The translations under genes and the position numbers were made by a program. Under the pieces are notes generated by a model. That model had not been told where the DNA came from and did not search any database. It saw only the letters and a program-made list of their open reading frames with translations. This document shows, piece after piece, positions 1-7,153 of a stretch of 31,457 bases of DNA. The stretch's first letter is position 1, and every line of letters starts with the position of its first letter. Origin of the DNA: Fimiplasma intestinipullorum. Its GTDB lineage: Bacteria > Bacillota_I > Bacilli_A > Erysipelotrichales > Coprobacillaceae. The stretch spans positions 1 through 31,457 of the forward strand of contig DVMJ01000091.1 in NCBI GenBank assembly GCA_018715065.1, read 5' to 3'.

Positions 1-174
1 AAAGAGACGGACCTGTTCTTTGGCATAAGCGAGGGGATCATCGGTAATCGCAAGAAGATCATTGTGCTTACCAATGACCTTGACATTGCGAGTGGTGGTC
101 TTCTTGCCGTTACGGATACCCTGTTGGATAAAATAAGTAGGATTTTTAGAACGTTTATCGTAATAAAGTTTCAT
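1..174 (-). CDS. IS1634-family (IS4-like DDE) transposase, N-terminal 58 residues
   Basis: This is the first 58 codons of a transposase that continues beyond the left edge. The protein starts MKLYYDKRSKNPTYF and continues through GIRNGKKTTTRNV and DDPLAYAKEQV, a pattern I know from the N-termini of IS1634/IS4-type transposases in Bacillota. The catalytic DDE residues would lie further on and are not visible. The start is set by an AGAGGTG ribosome site about eight bases upstream of the ATG. A sigma-A promoter lies just upstream. The family call rests on memory of this N-terminus, not on a search, and whether the gene is intact cannot be judged. Confidence 0.7.
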   Translation of the reverse strand, partial: MKLYYDKRSKNPTYFIQQGIRNGKKTTTRNVKVIGKHNDLLAITDDPLAYAKEQVRLF

Positions 175-196
175 GATGCAACACCTCTATAGAGAT

Positions 197-225
197 ATTA
201 TACCACAGATTACAACAACATACAA
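197..225 (-). promoter_or_regulatory. Promoter of the transposase gene
   Basis: On the minus strand TTGTAT (220-225) and TATAAT (197-202) are separated by 17 bases, with TGTGG just before the -10 box. The start codon is at 174. Confidence 0.55.
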
Positions 226-259
226 CATATACAACGAAAAATTTTAAAAAAGTTGACAT

Positions 260-284
260 AAAAAAAGTCCACTACATCAGTGGA
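260..284 (-). terminator. Inward-facing intrinsic terminator at the IS end
   Basis: TCCACT (268-273) and AGTGGA (279-284) form a 6-bp stem with a 5-base loop. Read on the minus strand the stem is followed, after one base, by seven T residues. It would stop transcription entering the transposase from the flanking chromosome. Confidence 0.55.
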
Positions 285-324
285 ATTTGAAATTTTTGAT
301 GATCTATACTGCTTCAAACTGTAA

Positions 325-402
325 AACTCCCGCCATGACGATATCCAATGGGTTCCGGCTGACCGACAGGTGATCGAAGAGATCCAAAAACAAGGTTTTT
401 AA
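325..402 (+). pseudogene. C-terminal remnant of a gene cut by the insertion sequence, possibly a NUDIX hydrolase
   Basis: An open frame with no start codon reads NSRHDDIQWVPADRQVIEE and ends GF-stop at 400-402. The pattern DIQWVPADRQVIEEI resembles the C-terminal end of MutT-like NUDIX proteins (W-x-P-A-D-x-x-V-x-E), but 25 residues are too few to be sure. A good rightward terminator follows six bases later, as expected at a true gene end. The most likely reading is that the insertion sequence removed or displaced the rest of this gene. The alternative is a chance open frame. Confidence 0.35.
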
Positions 403-407
403 GCCAG

Positions 408-440
408 GGAATGAAGTGCGTTTGCTTCATTTCTTTTTTT
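408..440 (+). terminator. Intrinsic terminator
   Basis: AATGAAG (410-416) pairs with CTTCATT (425-431) around an 8-base loop, followed by seven T residues at 434-440. It closes the gene remnant ending at 402. Confidence 0.7.
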
Positions 441-490
441 GTCCTTCATGTTTCACCCTTAAAATGAGATCCCTTGCCTTAACTTTACCA

Positions 491-571
491 TGATTTTCGA
501 TAATACCAAAATATAGAACGCTTTCGCTTATCTATAAAAGAAAAAACGCAAGCATTTCATGTCGAAAATCA
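491..571. repeat. Widely spaced perfect inverted repeat upstream of patB-like gene
   Basis: TGATTTTCGA (491-500) and TCGAAAATCA (562-571) are perfect reverse complements, 61 bases apart. The right arm ends ten bases before the -35 box of the next gene. This could be a pair of operator half-sites allowing looping, or chance. No regulator is adjacent. Confidence 0.4.
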
Positions 572-580
572 AGAAAAAAA

Positions 581-609
581 TTGTCATCATTTGAAAAACG
601 TTTTATAAT
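581..609 (+). promoter_or_regulatory. Sigma-A promoter of the C-S lyase gene
   Basis: TTGTCA (581-586), a 17-base spacer and a consensus TATAAT (604-609). The ATG follows at 649 with AGAGGGA as ribosome site. Confidence 0.75.
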
Positions 610-648
610 GGAGACAAGGTTAATTTTTGAAAAGAAAGAGGGAAGCTT

Positions 649-1845
649 ATGAAATATGATTTTACAACCTTAATGGATCGTCGCGGTAAAGATGCGATCG
701 CAGTTGATCTTTATGATCCTAAAGATGTGAAGCATGGTTTAGATGTCATTCCAATGTGGGTAGCGGATATGAACTTTCCTACCTTGCCTGATATCAGTGA
801 GGCCATGATCGAAAGAGCCAAACATCCGGCGTTTGGTTATTTCCAGCCACGTCCTGAATATTATGAACACATCATCAACTGGCATCAAGAACGCTATGGC
901 ACAGAAGGTTTGAAAAAAGAAGATATCCTGTATGCCAATGGTGTCTTAGGCGGTGTTGTCAGCGCACTGAATGTACTCTGCCAGGCCGGTGACAATGTGC
1001 TCTTACAGTCACCAACGTATATCGGTTTCACTGGTTCTTTAGAAAACAATGGCTGGAACATCGTTTTAAACCCGATGGTTGAAGACGAAAACGGCGTGAT
1101 GCGCATTGATTACGAAGATATGGAAAAGAAGATCGTTGACAACAAGATCCATGCCGCTGTCTTCTGTTCCCCACACAATCCTACCGGACGTGTCTGGGAA
1201 CGCTGGGAAATCGAAAAAGCTATGGAAATCTATGCGAAACATGATGTTTATGTCGTATCCGATGAAATCTGGGCCGATCTCATCATGCCTGGTCACAAGC
1301 ATATTCCAACACAGTCTGTTTCTGAAGATGCACGTAACCGTGTCATTGCGATGTATGCCCCATCCAAGACCTTTAACTTAGCTGGACTGATCGGTTCCTA
1401 CCAGATTGTCTACAACAGCTATTTAAGAGATCGCATCGGAAAACAGGCCAGCCTTTCTCACTACAACTCCATGAACGTCTTATCCATGTATGCCTGCATC
1501 GCTGCTTATACTCCAAATGGTATGCAATGGGTGGATGAACTTTGCTCTGTTTTAAATGACAATATCACGTATGCCTGCAACTTCATCAAAGAACATTTTG
1601 AGGGTGTGAAAGTGCATCAGCCTGAAGGAACTTACATGCTCTTCTTAGACTGCACGGAATGGTGTGAGAAACACCATGTAGACATTGAGACCTTACAGAA
1701 TATGGGTAAAGAAGTCGGTGTCATCTGGCAGGATGGCCGTCCATTCCATGGACCATGCCATATCCGTATGAATCTTGCCAGCCCACATTCCCGTGTCGTT
1801 GAAGCTTTCAATCGCTTAGACACTTATGTCTTCAACGCTAAATAA
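649..1845 (+). CDS. PatB/MalY-family PLP-dependent C-S lyase (cystathionine beta-lyase type aminotransferase fold)
   Basis: A 398-residue fold-type I PLP enzyme of the MalY/PatB branch, full length for the family. These enzymes split the C-S bond of cystathionine or cysteine conjugates to give a thiol, pyruvate and ammonia in the cytoplasm. Diagnostic stretches are the N-terminal VIPMWVADMNFPT, the substrate-loop region HNPTGRVW, SDEIWADL with the aspartate that contacts the PLP ring nitrogen, and APSKTFNLAGL, where Lys240 should form the Schiff base. A C-terminal motif FHGPCHIRMNLASP fits the carboxylate-binding arginine. The gene has its own promoter and terminator, so it is probably transcribed alone. 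Whether it acts mainly in methionine synthesis, cysteine breakdown or conjugate cleavage cannot be told from sequence. Confidence 0.9.
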   Translation: MKYDFTTLMDRRGKDAIAVDLYDPKDVKHGLDVIPMWVADMNFPTLPDISEAMIERAKHPAFGYFQPRPEYYEHIINWHQERYGTEGLKKEDILYANGVLGGVVSALNVLCQAGDNVLLQSPTYIGFTGSLENNGWNIVLNPMVEDENGVMRIDYEDMEKKIVDNKIHAAVFCSPHNPTGRVWERWEIEKAMEIYAKHDVYVVSDEIWADLIMPGHKHIPTQSVSEDARNRVIAMYAPSKTFNLAGLIGSYQIVYNSYLRDRIGKQASLSHYNSMNVLSMYACIAAYTPNGMQWVDELCSVLNDNITYACNFIKEHFEGVKVHQPEGTYMLFLDCTEWCEKHHVDIETLQNMGKEVGVIWQDGRPFHGPCHIRMNLASPHSRVVEAFNRLDTYVFNAK

Positions 1846-1860
1846 AATGCACTCACTAAA

Positions 1861-1887
1861 GGTCAGAACTTTTCGGTTCTGATCTTT
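1861..1887 (+). terminator. Intrinsic terminator after the C-S lyase gene
   Basis: GGTCAGAAC (1861-1869) pairs with GTTCTGATC (1876-1884, one G-U pair), followed by a short T-run. It lies 15 bases after the stop codon. Confidence 0.7.
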
Positions 1888-1937
1888 TGCTAAATAAGAA
1901 ATCCCCCAACACAGCCAACAGAAGAAAGGAAATCAAT

Positions 1938-2627
1938 ATGCCAGAATCTTTAGATGCCTACAGAAAACGGACACAATTCATGTGGAACAGTCTGCCTCTA
2001 AACAGCTCATTGGACACACCCGAAAGCCTAAATCTGAAAGTCAATCCGGACGGAAGCTTTCGGCCCTTTTATGGGGATACTATTCTTTATACGCTTGACA
2101 AGCATAGCATTGCCTGGCTACAGCACATCCAGGATATCCTATACGAAAGATGCGGACATGCCCTTTCCAGCAGAATCGATCCAGCCACCTTTCATATCAC
2201 GCTCCATGATTTGACAAGCCGTTCGCAAGCCATGCCTGAAGAAATGAAAACCAATCAGACACATGCCTTCGATATCATCCAGGCAATCCAGGCTTCTTCT
2301 AAACATGCACAAACAATCGTCAGCAAATGCCTTTTCAACATGGTAAACACCAGTATTACAATGGGATTCGAACCACTTACCGATGAGGATTGTCTTGTCC
2401 TGACCAAATCCTACGAAGAGTTCCAGCGTATTGTCCCGCTCTCCTATCCTCTGACACTTCATGTCACCCTCGCTTATTACAAACCCGGTCAGTATGACCA
2501 GCAACTAATCGATGTATTGCAATGTCTCTTTATGACAACGAACCATCCATCACATGTTATAAAACTGACCAACGATCATTTGACCTATGCGACTTTTCAC
2601 AGTATGAATCACTACATATTTTATTGA
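1938..2627 (+). CDS. 2H-phosphoesterase-superfamily-like protein
   Basis: A 229-residue cytoplasmic protein. I chose ATG 1938 because AGAAAGGA stands nine bases upstream; an earlier in-frame TTG at 1887 lies inside the preceding terminator. Two His-x-Thr motifs, FHITLHDL (His86, Thr88) and LHVTLAYY (His175, Thr177), are about 90 residues apart. That arrangement is the signature of the 2H phosphoesterases (LigT/ThpR, cyclic phosphodiesterases, AKAP7-like), which act on 2'-5' or 2',3'-cyclic phosphates in RNA or nucleotides. The N-terminal 70 residues, with GSFRPFYGDTILY, look like a lead-in seen in larger members of the superfamily. The substrate is unknown. It stands alone between two terminators, so context gives no help. 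Confidence 0.65.
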   Translation: MPESLDAYRKRTQFMWNSLPLNSSLDTPESLNLKVNPDGSFRPFYGDTILYTLDKHSIAWLQHIQDILYERCGHALSSRIDPATFHITLHDLTSRSQAMPEEMKTNQTHAFDIIQAIQASSKHAQTIVSKCLFNMVNTSITMGFEPLTDEDCLVLTKSYEEFQRIVPLSYPLTLHVTLAYYKPGQYDQQLIDVLQCLFMTTNHPSHVIKLTNDHLTYATFHSMNHYIFY

Positions 2628-2639
2628 TCGTCTATGATA

Positions 2640-2668
2640 AAAGGACATGCTCTTTAAGCATGTCCTTT
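2640..2668. terminator. Bidirectional terminator between convergent genes
   Basis: AAAGGACATGC (2640-2650) and GCATGTCCTTT (2658-2668) form a perfect 11-bp stem around a 7-base loop. It lies between the convergent ends of the 2H-type gene (2627) and the aldo/keto reductase pseudogene (2682), with a T-rich tail on both sides. Confidence 0.8.
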
Positions 2669-2681
2669 GGCACTTTTTAGA

Positions 2682-3710
2682 CTATTTTTCATAGAACTTC
2701 GCAATGTCAGCTAAATATTCTCGAATCGATAAATGCTGTGGGCAGACTTTCTCGCATCGACCACAACGAATGCAGTCACTTGCCTTACCATGCTTTTGCG
2801 TCAGAGCATGATAGTAGTTGCTGGTATTGTGTACATAATTGACATGATTGCGTTTGTCATCATTATACAAGGCAAAATACTGATGGATCGCAATTTGTTT
2901 GAGACATTCCGACAAGCAGTATTGACAATTCGTGCATCCGATAGCCGTATCGGCTTGAATCAGGTTGGCTACCTGGCTTAATACATCTAATTCCTGCGGG
3001 TTCAATGGTCTAAAATGCTGCATCTCCTGCGTATTCTCGCGCACCTGCGCAACGGTGGACATACCGGACAGGACACGATACGTGTCTAAAGAAGCACAAA
3101 AGGCAATCGCCCAATAGGCATAAGACCAGTCAGGATGCATCTCATTCATCAATTGTTTGGCCTTTTCGGGCAAGTGAATGAGATTTCCACCTTTGATGGT
3201 TTCCATAACGACCACTAACTTATCATGTTTGCGTGCAATTTCATAACATTTCTTAGCCTGAATGCCCGCATCCAGCCAATCTAAATAGTTAATTTGAAGC
3301 TGTACCATATCGACTTCCGGATGGGCTGTTAGGATCTCATCTAATAAATCAGGTGTTCCATGAAAAGAAAAACCTGTCCGCTTACAGTATCCTTCCTCTT
3401 TCATTTTTTAAATGAAAGCAAAGCTGTGATACTGGTTGGCCTCGCGATAATTCGCCATGTTCAAGGCATGAAATGTCGTTAATTTATTCGTTAATTTATA
3501 ACGCTCCCGCGGATATCGCGAAGTCAAACATTCTCTGATGGCAACCTCGCTGACCTCTCCATGATAACGGTGTGCCGTATCGAAATAATTAAAACCCGCC
3601 TGCATGAAGAGATCCACCATTTCTTTTGTCGTCTCGAAATCCACCGTGGTTTCGTCATCTGCATTCAGACGGGGCAATCGCATAAAACCAAATCCGAGCT
3701 TCTTATCCAT
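2682..3710 (-). pseudogene. Aldo/keto reductase with C-terminal 4Fe-4S domain, disrupted by deletion and nonsense codon
   Basis: Two reading frames in the same phase together make one aldo/keto reductase of the type with a C-terminal double-cluster ferredoxin domain. The first (3408-3710) carries FDTAHRYHG with Asp44 and Tyr49, Lys76, and His81, the usual catalytic tetrad. The second (2682-3404) carries the barrel end and two clusters, CTNCQYCLSEC and CIRCGRCEKVCP. A TAA at 3408-3410 separates them: AFI-stop-KMKEEGY, where the family continues. Glutamine to stop (CAA to TAA) is one simple explanation. In addition Lys76 is followed only four residues later by His81, where relatives have roughly 30 more residues between these sites, so an internal in-frame deletion also seems present. 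At about 342 codons the whole is shorter than the usual 370-385. The ribosome site GAGGAG before ATG 3710 is intact. Function is presumably lost. Confidence 0.8.
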
Positions 3711-3797
3711 TATTTCATCTCCTCATAAACCCTATACAACCATCTCATTTGGCGGCATTCTTAGGATACAAACGCGCCATGATGGCAAAATATTTTC

Positions 3798-4451
3798 TCA
3801 TTTTAAAGCTTCTTTTAGTTTCTCTTTGACTTTCTCCAGATCAGGATCAGACAATAACGGTATCCAGTCTGTGATCTTATCTTCAGGCAGGTCCCACCAG
3901 GCAAAAGCTTCTAATAGCTGGATCAACACATCATCAAAACGTTTTTTGATGACACGTGCCGGATTTCCCACAGCAACATGATAGGCTGGGACATCACTGG
4001 CCACAACCGCAAAGGCACCAATGATTGCCCCATCACCAATATGCACGCCGGGCATGATAATGGCTTCTCTTCCGATCCAGACATCATTTCCGATCACTGT
4101 GTCTCCCTTATGGGGCAGCTGGTCCATATGCGGCGGCGCCGCCTATCCCCAGGCACCCTCACACACAGCAAACGGGTACGTTGATACACTGGACATCCGA
4201 TGATTGGACGCCCCCATCATAAAGCGCACCCCTTTCGCTAATGAACAAAACTTACCGATAATGAGTTGTTCCTGAAACTCGGGGCAATTAAATAAAATAT
4301 TGCGTTCTTCAAAGAGCGTTGGATCTTCATCATCGTCATAATAAGTATAGTCGCCAAGATGAATATTGGGCGCTTTAACGATATGTTTAACCAGACATGA
4401 CGTCTTATAGGCATTTAAATATAAACTTTTCGCATGGATTGATTCTGTCAT
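3798..4451 (-). pseudogene. CatB/Vat-type hexapeptide-repeat acetyltransferase with one premature stop
   Basis: A left-handed beta-helix O-acetyltransferase of the xenobiotic acetyltransferase type (CatB, VatD), which moves acetyl from acetyl-CoA to a drug or sugar hydroxyl. The start at 4451 has an AAGGAGG site. Codons 1-102 give IGKFCSLAKGVRFMMGASNHRM, with the family's catalytic histidine region; a TAG at 4143-4145 then interrupts, and the frame continues unchanged as AAPPHMDQLPHKGDTVIG, VWIGREAIIMPGVHIGDGAI and VGNPARVIKKRF. Total length, 217 codons, is normal for the family and nothing appears deleted, so a single point change (for example CAG to TAG) is enough to explain the break. A restart at ATG 4127 would leave only the helix C-terminus. 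Probably a recent pseudogene, or a sequencing error. It sits 87 bases upstream of the broken aldo/keto reductase and may be co-transcribed with it. Confidence 0.85.
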
Positions 4452-4544
4452 TTTCTTTTCCTCCTTGAATATCATCTCCTTTCTGATCGATCAACCACTG
4501 CCATCTTTCTTTTAAGACGAATTTGTCGCATCTAGTCACCTCAC

Positions 4545-4572
4545 TAAAAAAAGAACTGGAAGCCCAGTTCTT
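4545..4572 (-). terminator. Terminator of the 6-phospho-beta-glucosidase gene
   Basis: On the minus strand AAGAACTGG and CCAGTTCTT pair around a short loop, followed by a T-run (the A-run at 4545-4552). It starts directly at the stop codon (4573-4575). Confidence 0.8.
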
Positions 4573-6051
4573 TTATTCATCCGTAGACAAATCTTCACCG
4601 TTTGATTCGATGACTTTCTTATACCAGTAGAAAGATTTCTTGCGTGAACGTGCTAAGGTTCCTTTTCCTTCGTCATCCATATCGACGTAGATGAAGCCAT
4701 AACGTTTACGCATTTCACCTGTACCGGCAGAAACCAAGTCGATGCATCCCCATGGAGTGTATCCCCATAATTCAACACCGTCGATATCAATTGCTTTTTT
4801 CATTTCCGCAATATGTTTTGCTAAATAATCAATACGGTAATCATCGTTGATGGAGCCATCTGCTTCAACCGTATCTTTTGCACCAAGACCATTCTCAACA
4901 ACCATTAATGGTTTCTGATAACGATCCCATAACTGATTCAAGGCGATACGTAATCCCATAGGGTCAATTGGCCATCCCCACTCACTCTCATTCAAGTAAG
5001 GGTTCTTCACGCCACCCATCTGGTTACCACCAGTCTTCTCGCCTTCTGGGTTTGCCTGTACAACTAAAGAGTTGTAGTAACTAAAGCCGATGTAGTCCAC
5101 TGTCCCATTCTTTAAGTCTTCATCATCACCAGGTTCTTTATGAATCGTGATGCCATTTCTCTCATACTCTTTGACTTTGTAGCTTGGATAGTAACCACGG
5201 CACTGTACATCTACCCAGAGCATCTTAAAGCCTCTCGCAAAATCAATTTCAGCCTGAACATCTGCTGGATTGCAGGAGTAAGCATAAGTTAAGATGTATG
5301 CAATCATCATACCAATTTTATTTTCCGGATCAATTTTGTGTCCTAACTGAACAGCTTTAGCACTCGCTACTAAGACATGGTGAATCGCCTGAGCCTGTTT
5401 TTGTGGATTAGACTGTGCTTCGGTAATACCGATATTAGAGAAATCTTTACAGAAATTGATTTCGTTGAAAGTCATCCAGTATTTCACTAAGCCTTTATAG
5501 CGGGTAAAGATCGTTTCAGAGAATTTCAAGAAGAAATCGATCATCTTGCGATCAGCCCAACCGTCATATTTTTCTGCTAAATGAAGTGGAATATCGAAAT
5601 GGTTCATCGTTACAACAGGTTCAATACCATATTTATGTAATTCTTTGAACACATCTTCGTAGAATTTCAAACCTTCTTCATTTGGCGTTTCCTCATCACC
5701 CATTGGATAAATACGTGACCAGTTAATGGACATACGGAAGCACTTAAAGCCCATTTCCGCAAACAGGGCAATGTCTTCTTTCCAATGATGATAGAAATCT
5801 GTTGCCACATGGCTAGGATAATAAATATTTTCATCTACATAAGCCTTTGCACCGGCAGGTACTTCCTGATTACGAGGAATCATTGTTTTTGTACCATCGG
5901 CAAGCTCAACAGAGATACGACGTGGTGTATGTAAATCGCCGCCAGTGATGACATCAGCTGTCGCTAAGCCTTTACCGCCATCTAAATAACCACCTTCGTA
6001 TTGGTTAGCAGCAGTTGCACCACCCCATAAAAATCCTTTAGGAAATCCCAT
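4573..6051 (-). CDS. 6-phospho-beta-glucosidase (GH1)
   Basis: A 492-residue glycoside hydrolase family 1 enzyme that would hydrolyse phosphorylated cellobiose or aryl-beta-glucosides after PTS uptake. The start at 6051 is chosen because AAGGAGG lies nine bases upstream and the protein then begins MGFPKGFLWGGATAANQYEG, the typical GH1 N-terminus; 16 earlier in-frame codons are not supported. Acid/base Glu197 lies in TFNEINF and nucleophile Glu386 in VVENGLG. The phosphate pocket signature is present: Ser441, Lys449 and Tyr451 in VSAGTGEMRKRYGF, with serine where true beta-glucosidases have glutamate. No PTS permease gene is in the window. It is monocistronic, divergent from the PadR gene. Confidence 0.92.
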   Translation of the reverse strand: MGFPKGFLWGGATAANQYEGGYLDGGKGLATADVITGGDLHTPRRISVELADGTKTMIPRNQEVPAGAKAYVDENIYYPSHVATDFYHHWKEDIALFAEMGFKCFRMSINWSRIYPMGDEETPNEEGLKFYEDVFKELHKYGIEPVVTMNHFDIPLHLAEKYDGWADRKMIDFFLKFSETIFTRYKGLVKYWMTFNEINFCKDFSNIGITEAQSNPQKQAQAIHHVLVASAKAVQLGHKIDPENKIGMMIAYILTYAYSCNPADVQAEIDFARGFKMLWVDVQCRGYYPSYKVKEYERNGITIHKEPGDDEDLKNGTVDYIGFSYYNSLVVQANPEGEKTGGNQMGGVKNPYLNESEWGWPIDPMGLRIALNQLWDRYQKPLMVVENGLGAKDTVEADGSINDDYRIDYLAKHIAEMKKAIDIDGVELWGYTPWGCIDLVSAGTGEMRKRYGFIYVDMDDEGKGTLARSRKKSFYWYKKVIESNGEDLSTDE

Positions 6052-6081
6052 AAAATTAAACCTCCTTCTGTTATCGTTTTC

Positions 6082-6087
6082 ATTATA
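6082..6087 (-). promoter_or_regulatory. Extended -10 promoter of the GH1 gene
   Basis: On the minus strand TGTTATAAT gives an extended -10 element (TATAAT at 6082-6087). No good -35 box lies 17 bases away, so activation or extended -10 recognition is implied. Confidence 0.55.
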
Positions 6088-6140
6088 ACACAAATTCAAT
6101 CAAATATGGTAAAATCTTTATTAATTCTTTTCATTATACG

Positions 6141-6169
6141 TTGACATCGCTATATCGCGATGCTATAAT
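6141..6169 (+). promoter_or_regulatory. Strong promoter of the padR-like operon with internal palindrome
   Basis: Consensus TTGACA (6141-6146), a 17-base spacer and TGCTATAAT (TATAAT 6164-6169). The spacer contains the perfect palindrome ATCGCGAT (6154-6161) inside the wider CATCGC-N6-GCGATG repeat (6145-6162). Such placement would let a bound repressor block RNA polymerase. Confidence 0.8.
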
Positions 6170-6176
6170 ATAGTTG

Positions 6177-6190
6177 TACGATATATCGTA
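6177..6190. promoter_or_regulatory. Probable PadR operator: 14-bp perfect palindrome
   Basis: TACGATATATCGTA is a perfect palindrome starting about eight bases after the -10 box, at the expected transcription start. It lies directly before the PadR gene's ribosome site. PadR family members usually repress their own operon through such sites, so autoregulation is likely. Confidence 0.6.
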
Positions 6191-6216
6191 AGTCTATATA
6201 ATAGGAGGTGCTAAGA

Positions 6217-6540
6217 TTGAAAAAATCACCCTTAAGCGAGCAATCATTTTATATTTTATTAGCGTTGGTCGATGAACCGCTGCATGGCTATGGGATCATC
6301 AAACGCGTCAAAGAACTCAGTCAGGGCATGATCGTTCTGGCTGCGGGCACATTATATGGTGCCATTGAAAAACTAAAAAATCAGCAAATGATCGAACTGG
6401 ACCATCTGGAAGACGATGGAAAACGCAAGGTCTATCGCCTGACCCCACAGGGTCTGGCCAAGCTGAACGAAGATTATCTTCGCCTTGCCCAGCTCTATCA
6501 TGTTGCCAGTCAATTACTTCAAACAAAGGAGGAAGTTTGA
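6217..6540 (+). CDS. PadR-family transcriptional regulator
   Basis: A 107-residue winged-helix regulator. PadR proteins bind DNA as dimers and repress neighbouring transporter or stress genes until a small ligand binds. Key regions are FYILLALVDEPLHGYGIIKRV (helix-turn-helix entry), AGTLYGAIEKLKNQQMIE (recognition helix) and KRKVYRLTPQGLAKL (wing). I chose TTG 6217 as start because AGGAGG (6203-6208) lies eight bases before it; the earlier in-frame GTG at 6208 overlaps the ribosome site. The stop overlaps the next start (TGATG), so the two proteins are translated together. The operator palindrome upstream points to autorepression. Confidence 0.88.
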   Translation: MKKSPLSEQSFYILLALVDEPLHGYGIIKRVKELSQGMIVLAAGTLYGAIEKLKNQQMIELDHLEDDGKRKVYRLTPQGLAKLNEDYLRLAQLYHVASQLLQTKEEV

Positions 6541-7118
6541 TGTTTGCTTTAAGACTTTATCATGGAGATGTCAGTTTAGAAAACTATTTAAACAAGAAGG
6601 CCAAGAAAGGCTATACCCTTACGCAGATGACTCCCTTTCTGCTCTTTCCGGTCCTGCCGATGATCTTTTATCAATTTAAAAAAGACCCGGCACATCCTTG
6701 TCGCTACCGCGTGGATTCAAGACAGGTAGAAAGTCAGGATCTGAACGATTATCTGACCCTTTATCAGGATGATGGTTGGCAGCTTTTCCGGGATAATTAT
6801 GCCAAACGGATCACACAGTCACGTATTTTCTACACGCTGGATCCGCAAAAGCTGGCGCTCTTCTCTGACGAAGATTCCAATTTAAAGAACCGGCTGGAAC
6901 TGGCCAGACTGCAGCTTAAAAGTGCATTCTTTGTGGCATTTTTATTCATCATCGGTTCCCTCTTGTTCCCTTTATCCCAGGCACCGGTCACCTCACTGGG
7001 ACACTTCATTCTCAAATATCTCTATCATCTCATGGCTTTCGCGCTATGCGTGGCAGCTTTCATCAACTATTTCTACTGGCGCTATCGCTACCATCATTAT
7101 CAGAAAAATCAGTTATAA
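6540..7118 (+). CDS. DUF2812-type membrane protein coupled to PadR
   Basis: A 192-residue protein with an N-terminal soluble part of about 120 residues and two predicted membrane segments near 125-145 (AFFVAFLFIIGSLLFPL) and 160-178. The opening FALRLYHGDVSLENYLNKKAKKGY resembles DUF2812 proteins, which are regularly found next to PadR regulators. Their role is unknown; membrane sensing or a partner of the regulator has been a common guess. ATG 6540 overlaps the PadR stop by one base and has AAGGAGG upstream. The product probably sits in the cytoplasmic membrane. The pairing supports a PadR-controlled stress or efflux response, but no transporter follows. Confidence 0.7.
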   Translation: MFALRLYHGDVSLENYLNKKAKKGYTLTQMTPFLLFPVLPMIFYQFKKDPAHPCRYRVDSRQVESQDLNDYLTLYQDDGWQLFRDNYAKRITQSRIFYTLDPQKLALFSDEDSNLKNRLELARLQLKSAFFVAFLFIIGSLLFPLSQAPVTSLGHFILKYLYHLMAFALCVAAFINYFYWRYRYHHYQKNQL

Positions 7119-7124
7119 GAAAAT

Positions 7125-7153
7125 AGTGGTCGTCTTGAAACGATCACTTTTCT
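7125..7153. terminator. Bidirectional terminator
   Basis: AGTGGTCG (7125-7132) pairs with CGATCACT (7141-7148, one G-U) and is followed by a T-run on the plus strand and a T-rich tail on the minus strand. It overlaps the stop codon of the convergent NUDIX gene. Confidence 0.7.

Larger units (their letters stand above)
1..284 (-). mobile_element. 5' end of an IS1634-type insertion sequence (partial, runs off the left edge)
   Basis: The segment carries the start of a transposase on the minus strand, its promoter and an inward-facing terminator. The rest of the element lies outside the window. I could not identify the terminal inverted repeat or target duplication, so the right boundary is approximate and could lie anywhere up to about 324, where a truncated host reading frame begins. 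Confidence 0.55.

Noticed and set aside
3405..4145. Programmed stop read-through or code change for the internal TAA and TAG codons
   Set aside because: The same stops end many intact genes here, different codons are involved, and no read-through signal is seen; ordinary decay is simpler.
4449..4545. Short minus-strand frame before the acetyltransferase (start GTG)
   Set aside because: It would overlap the acetyltransferase start, has no good ribosome site and begins within the region after a terminator.
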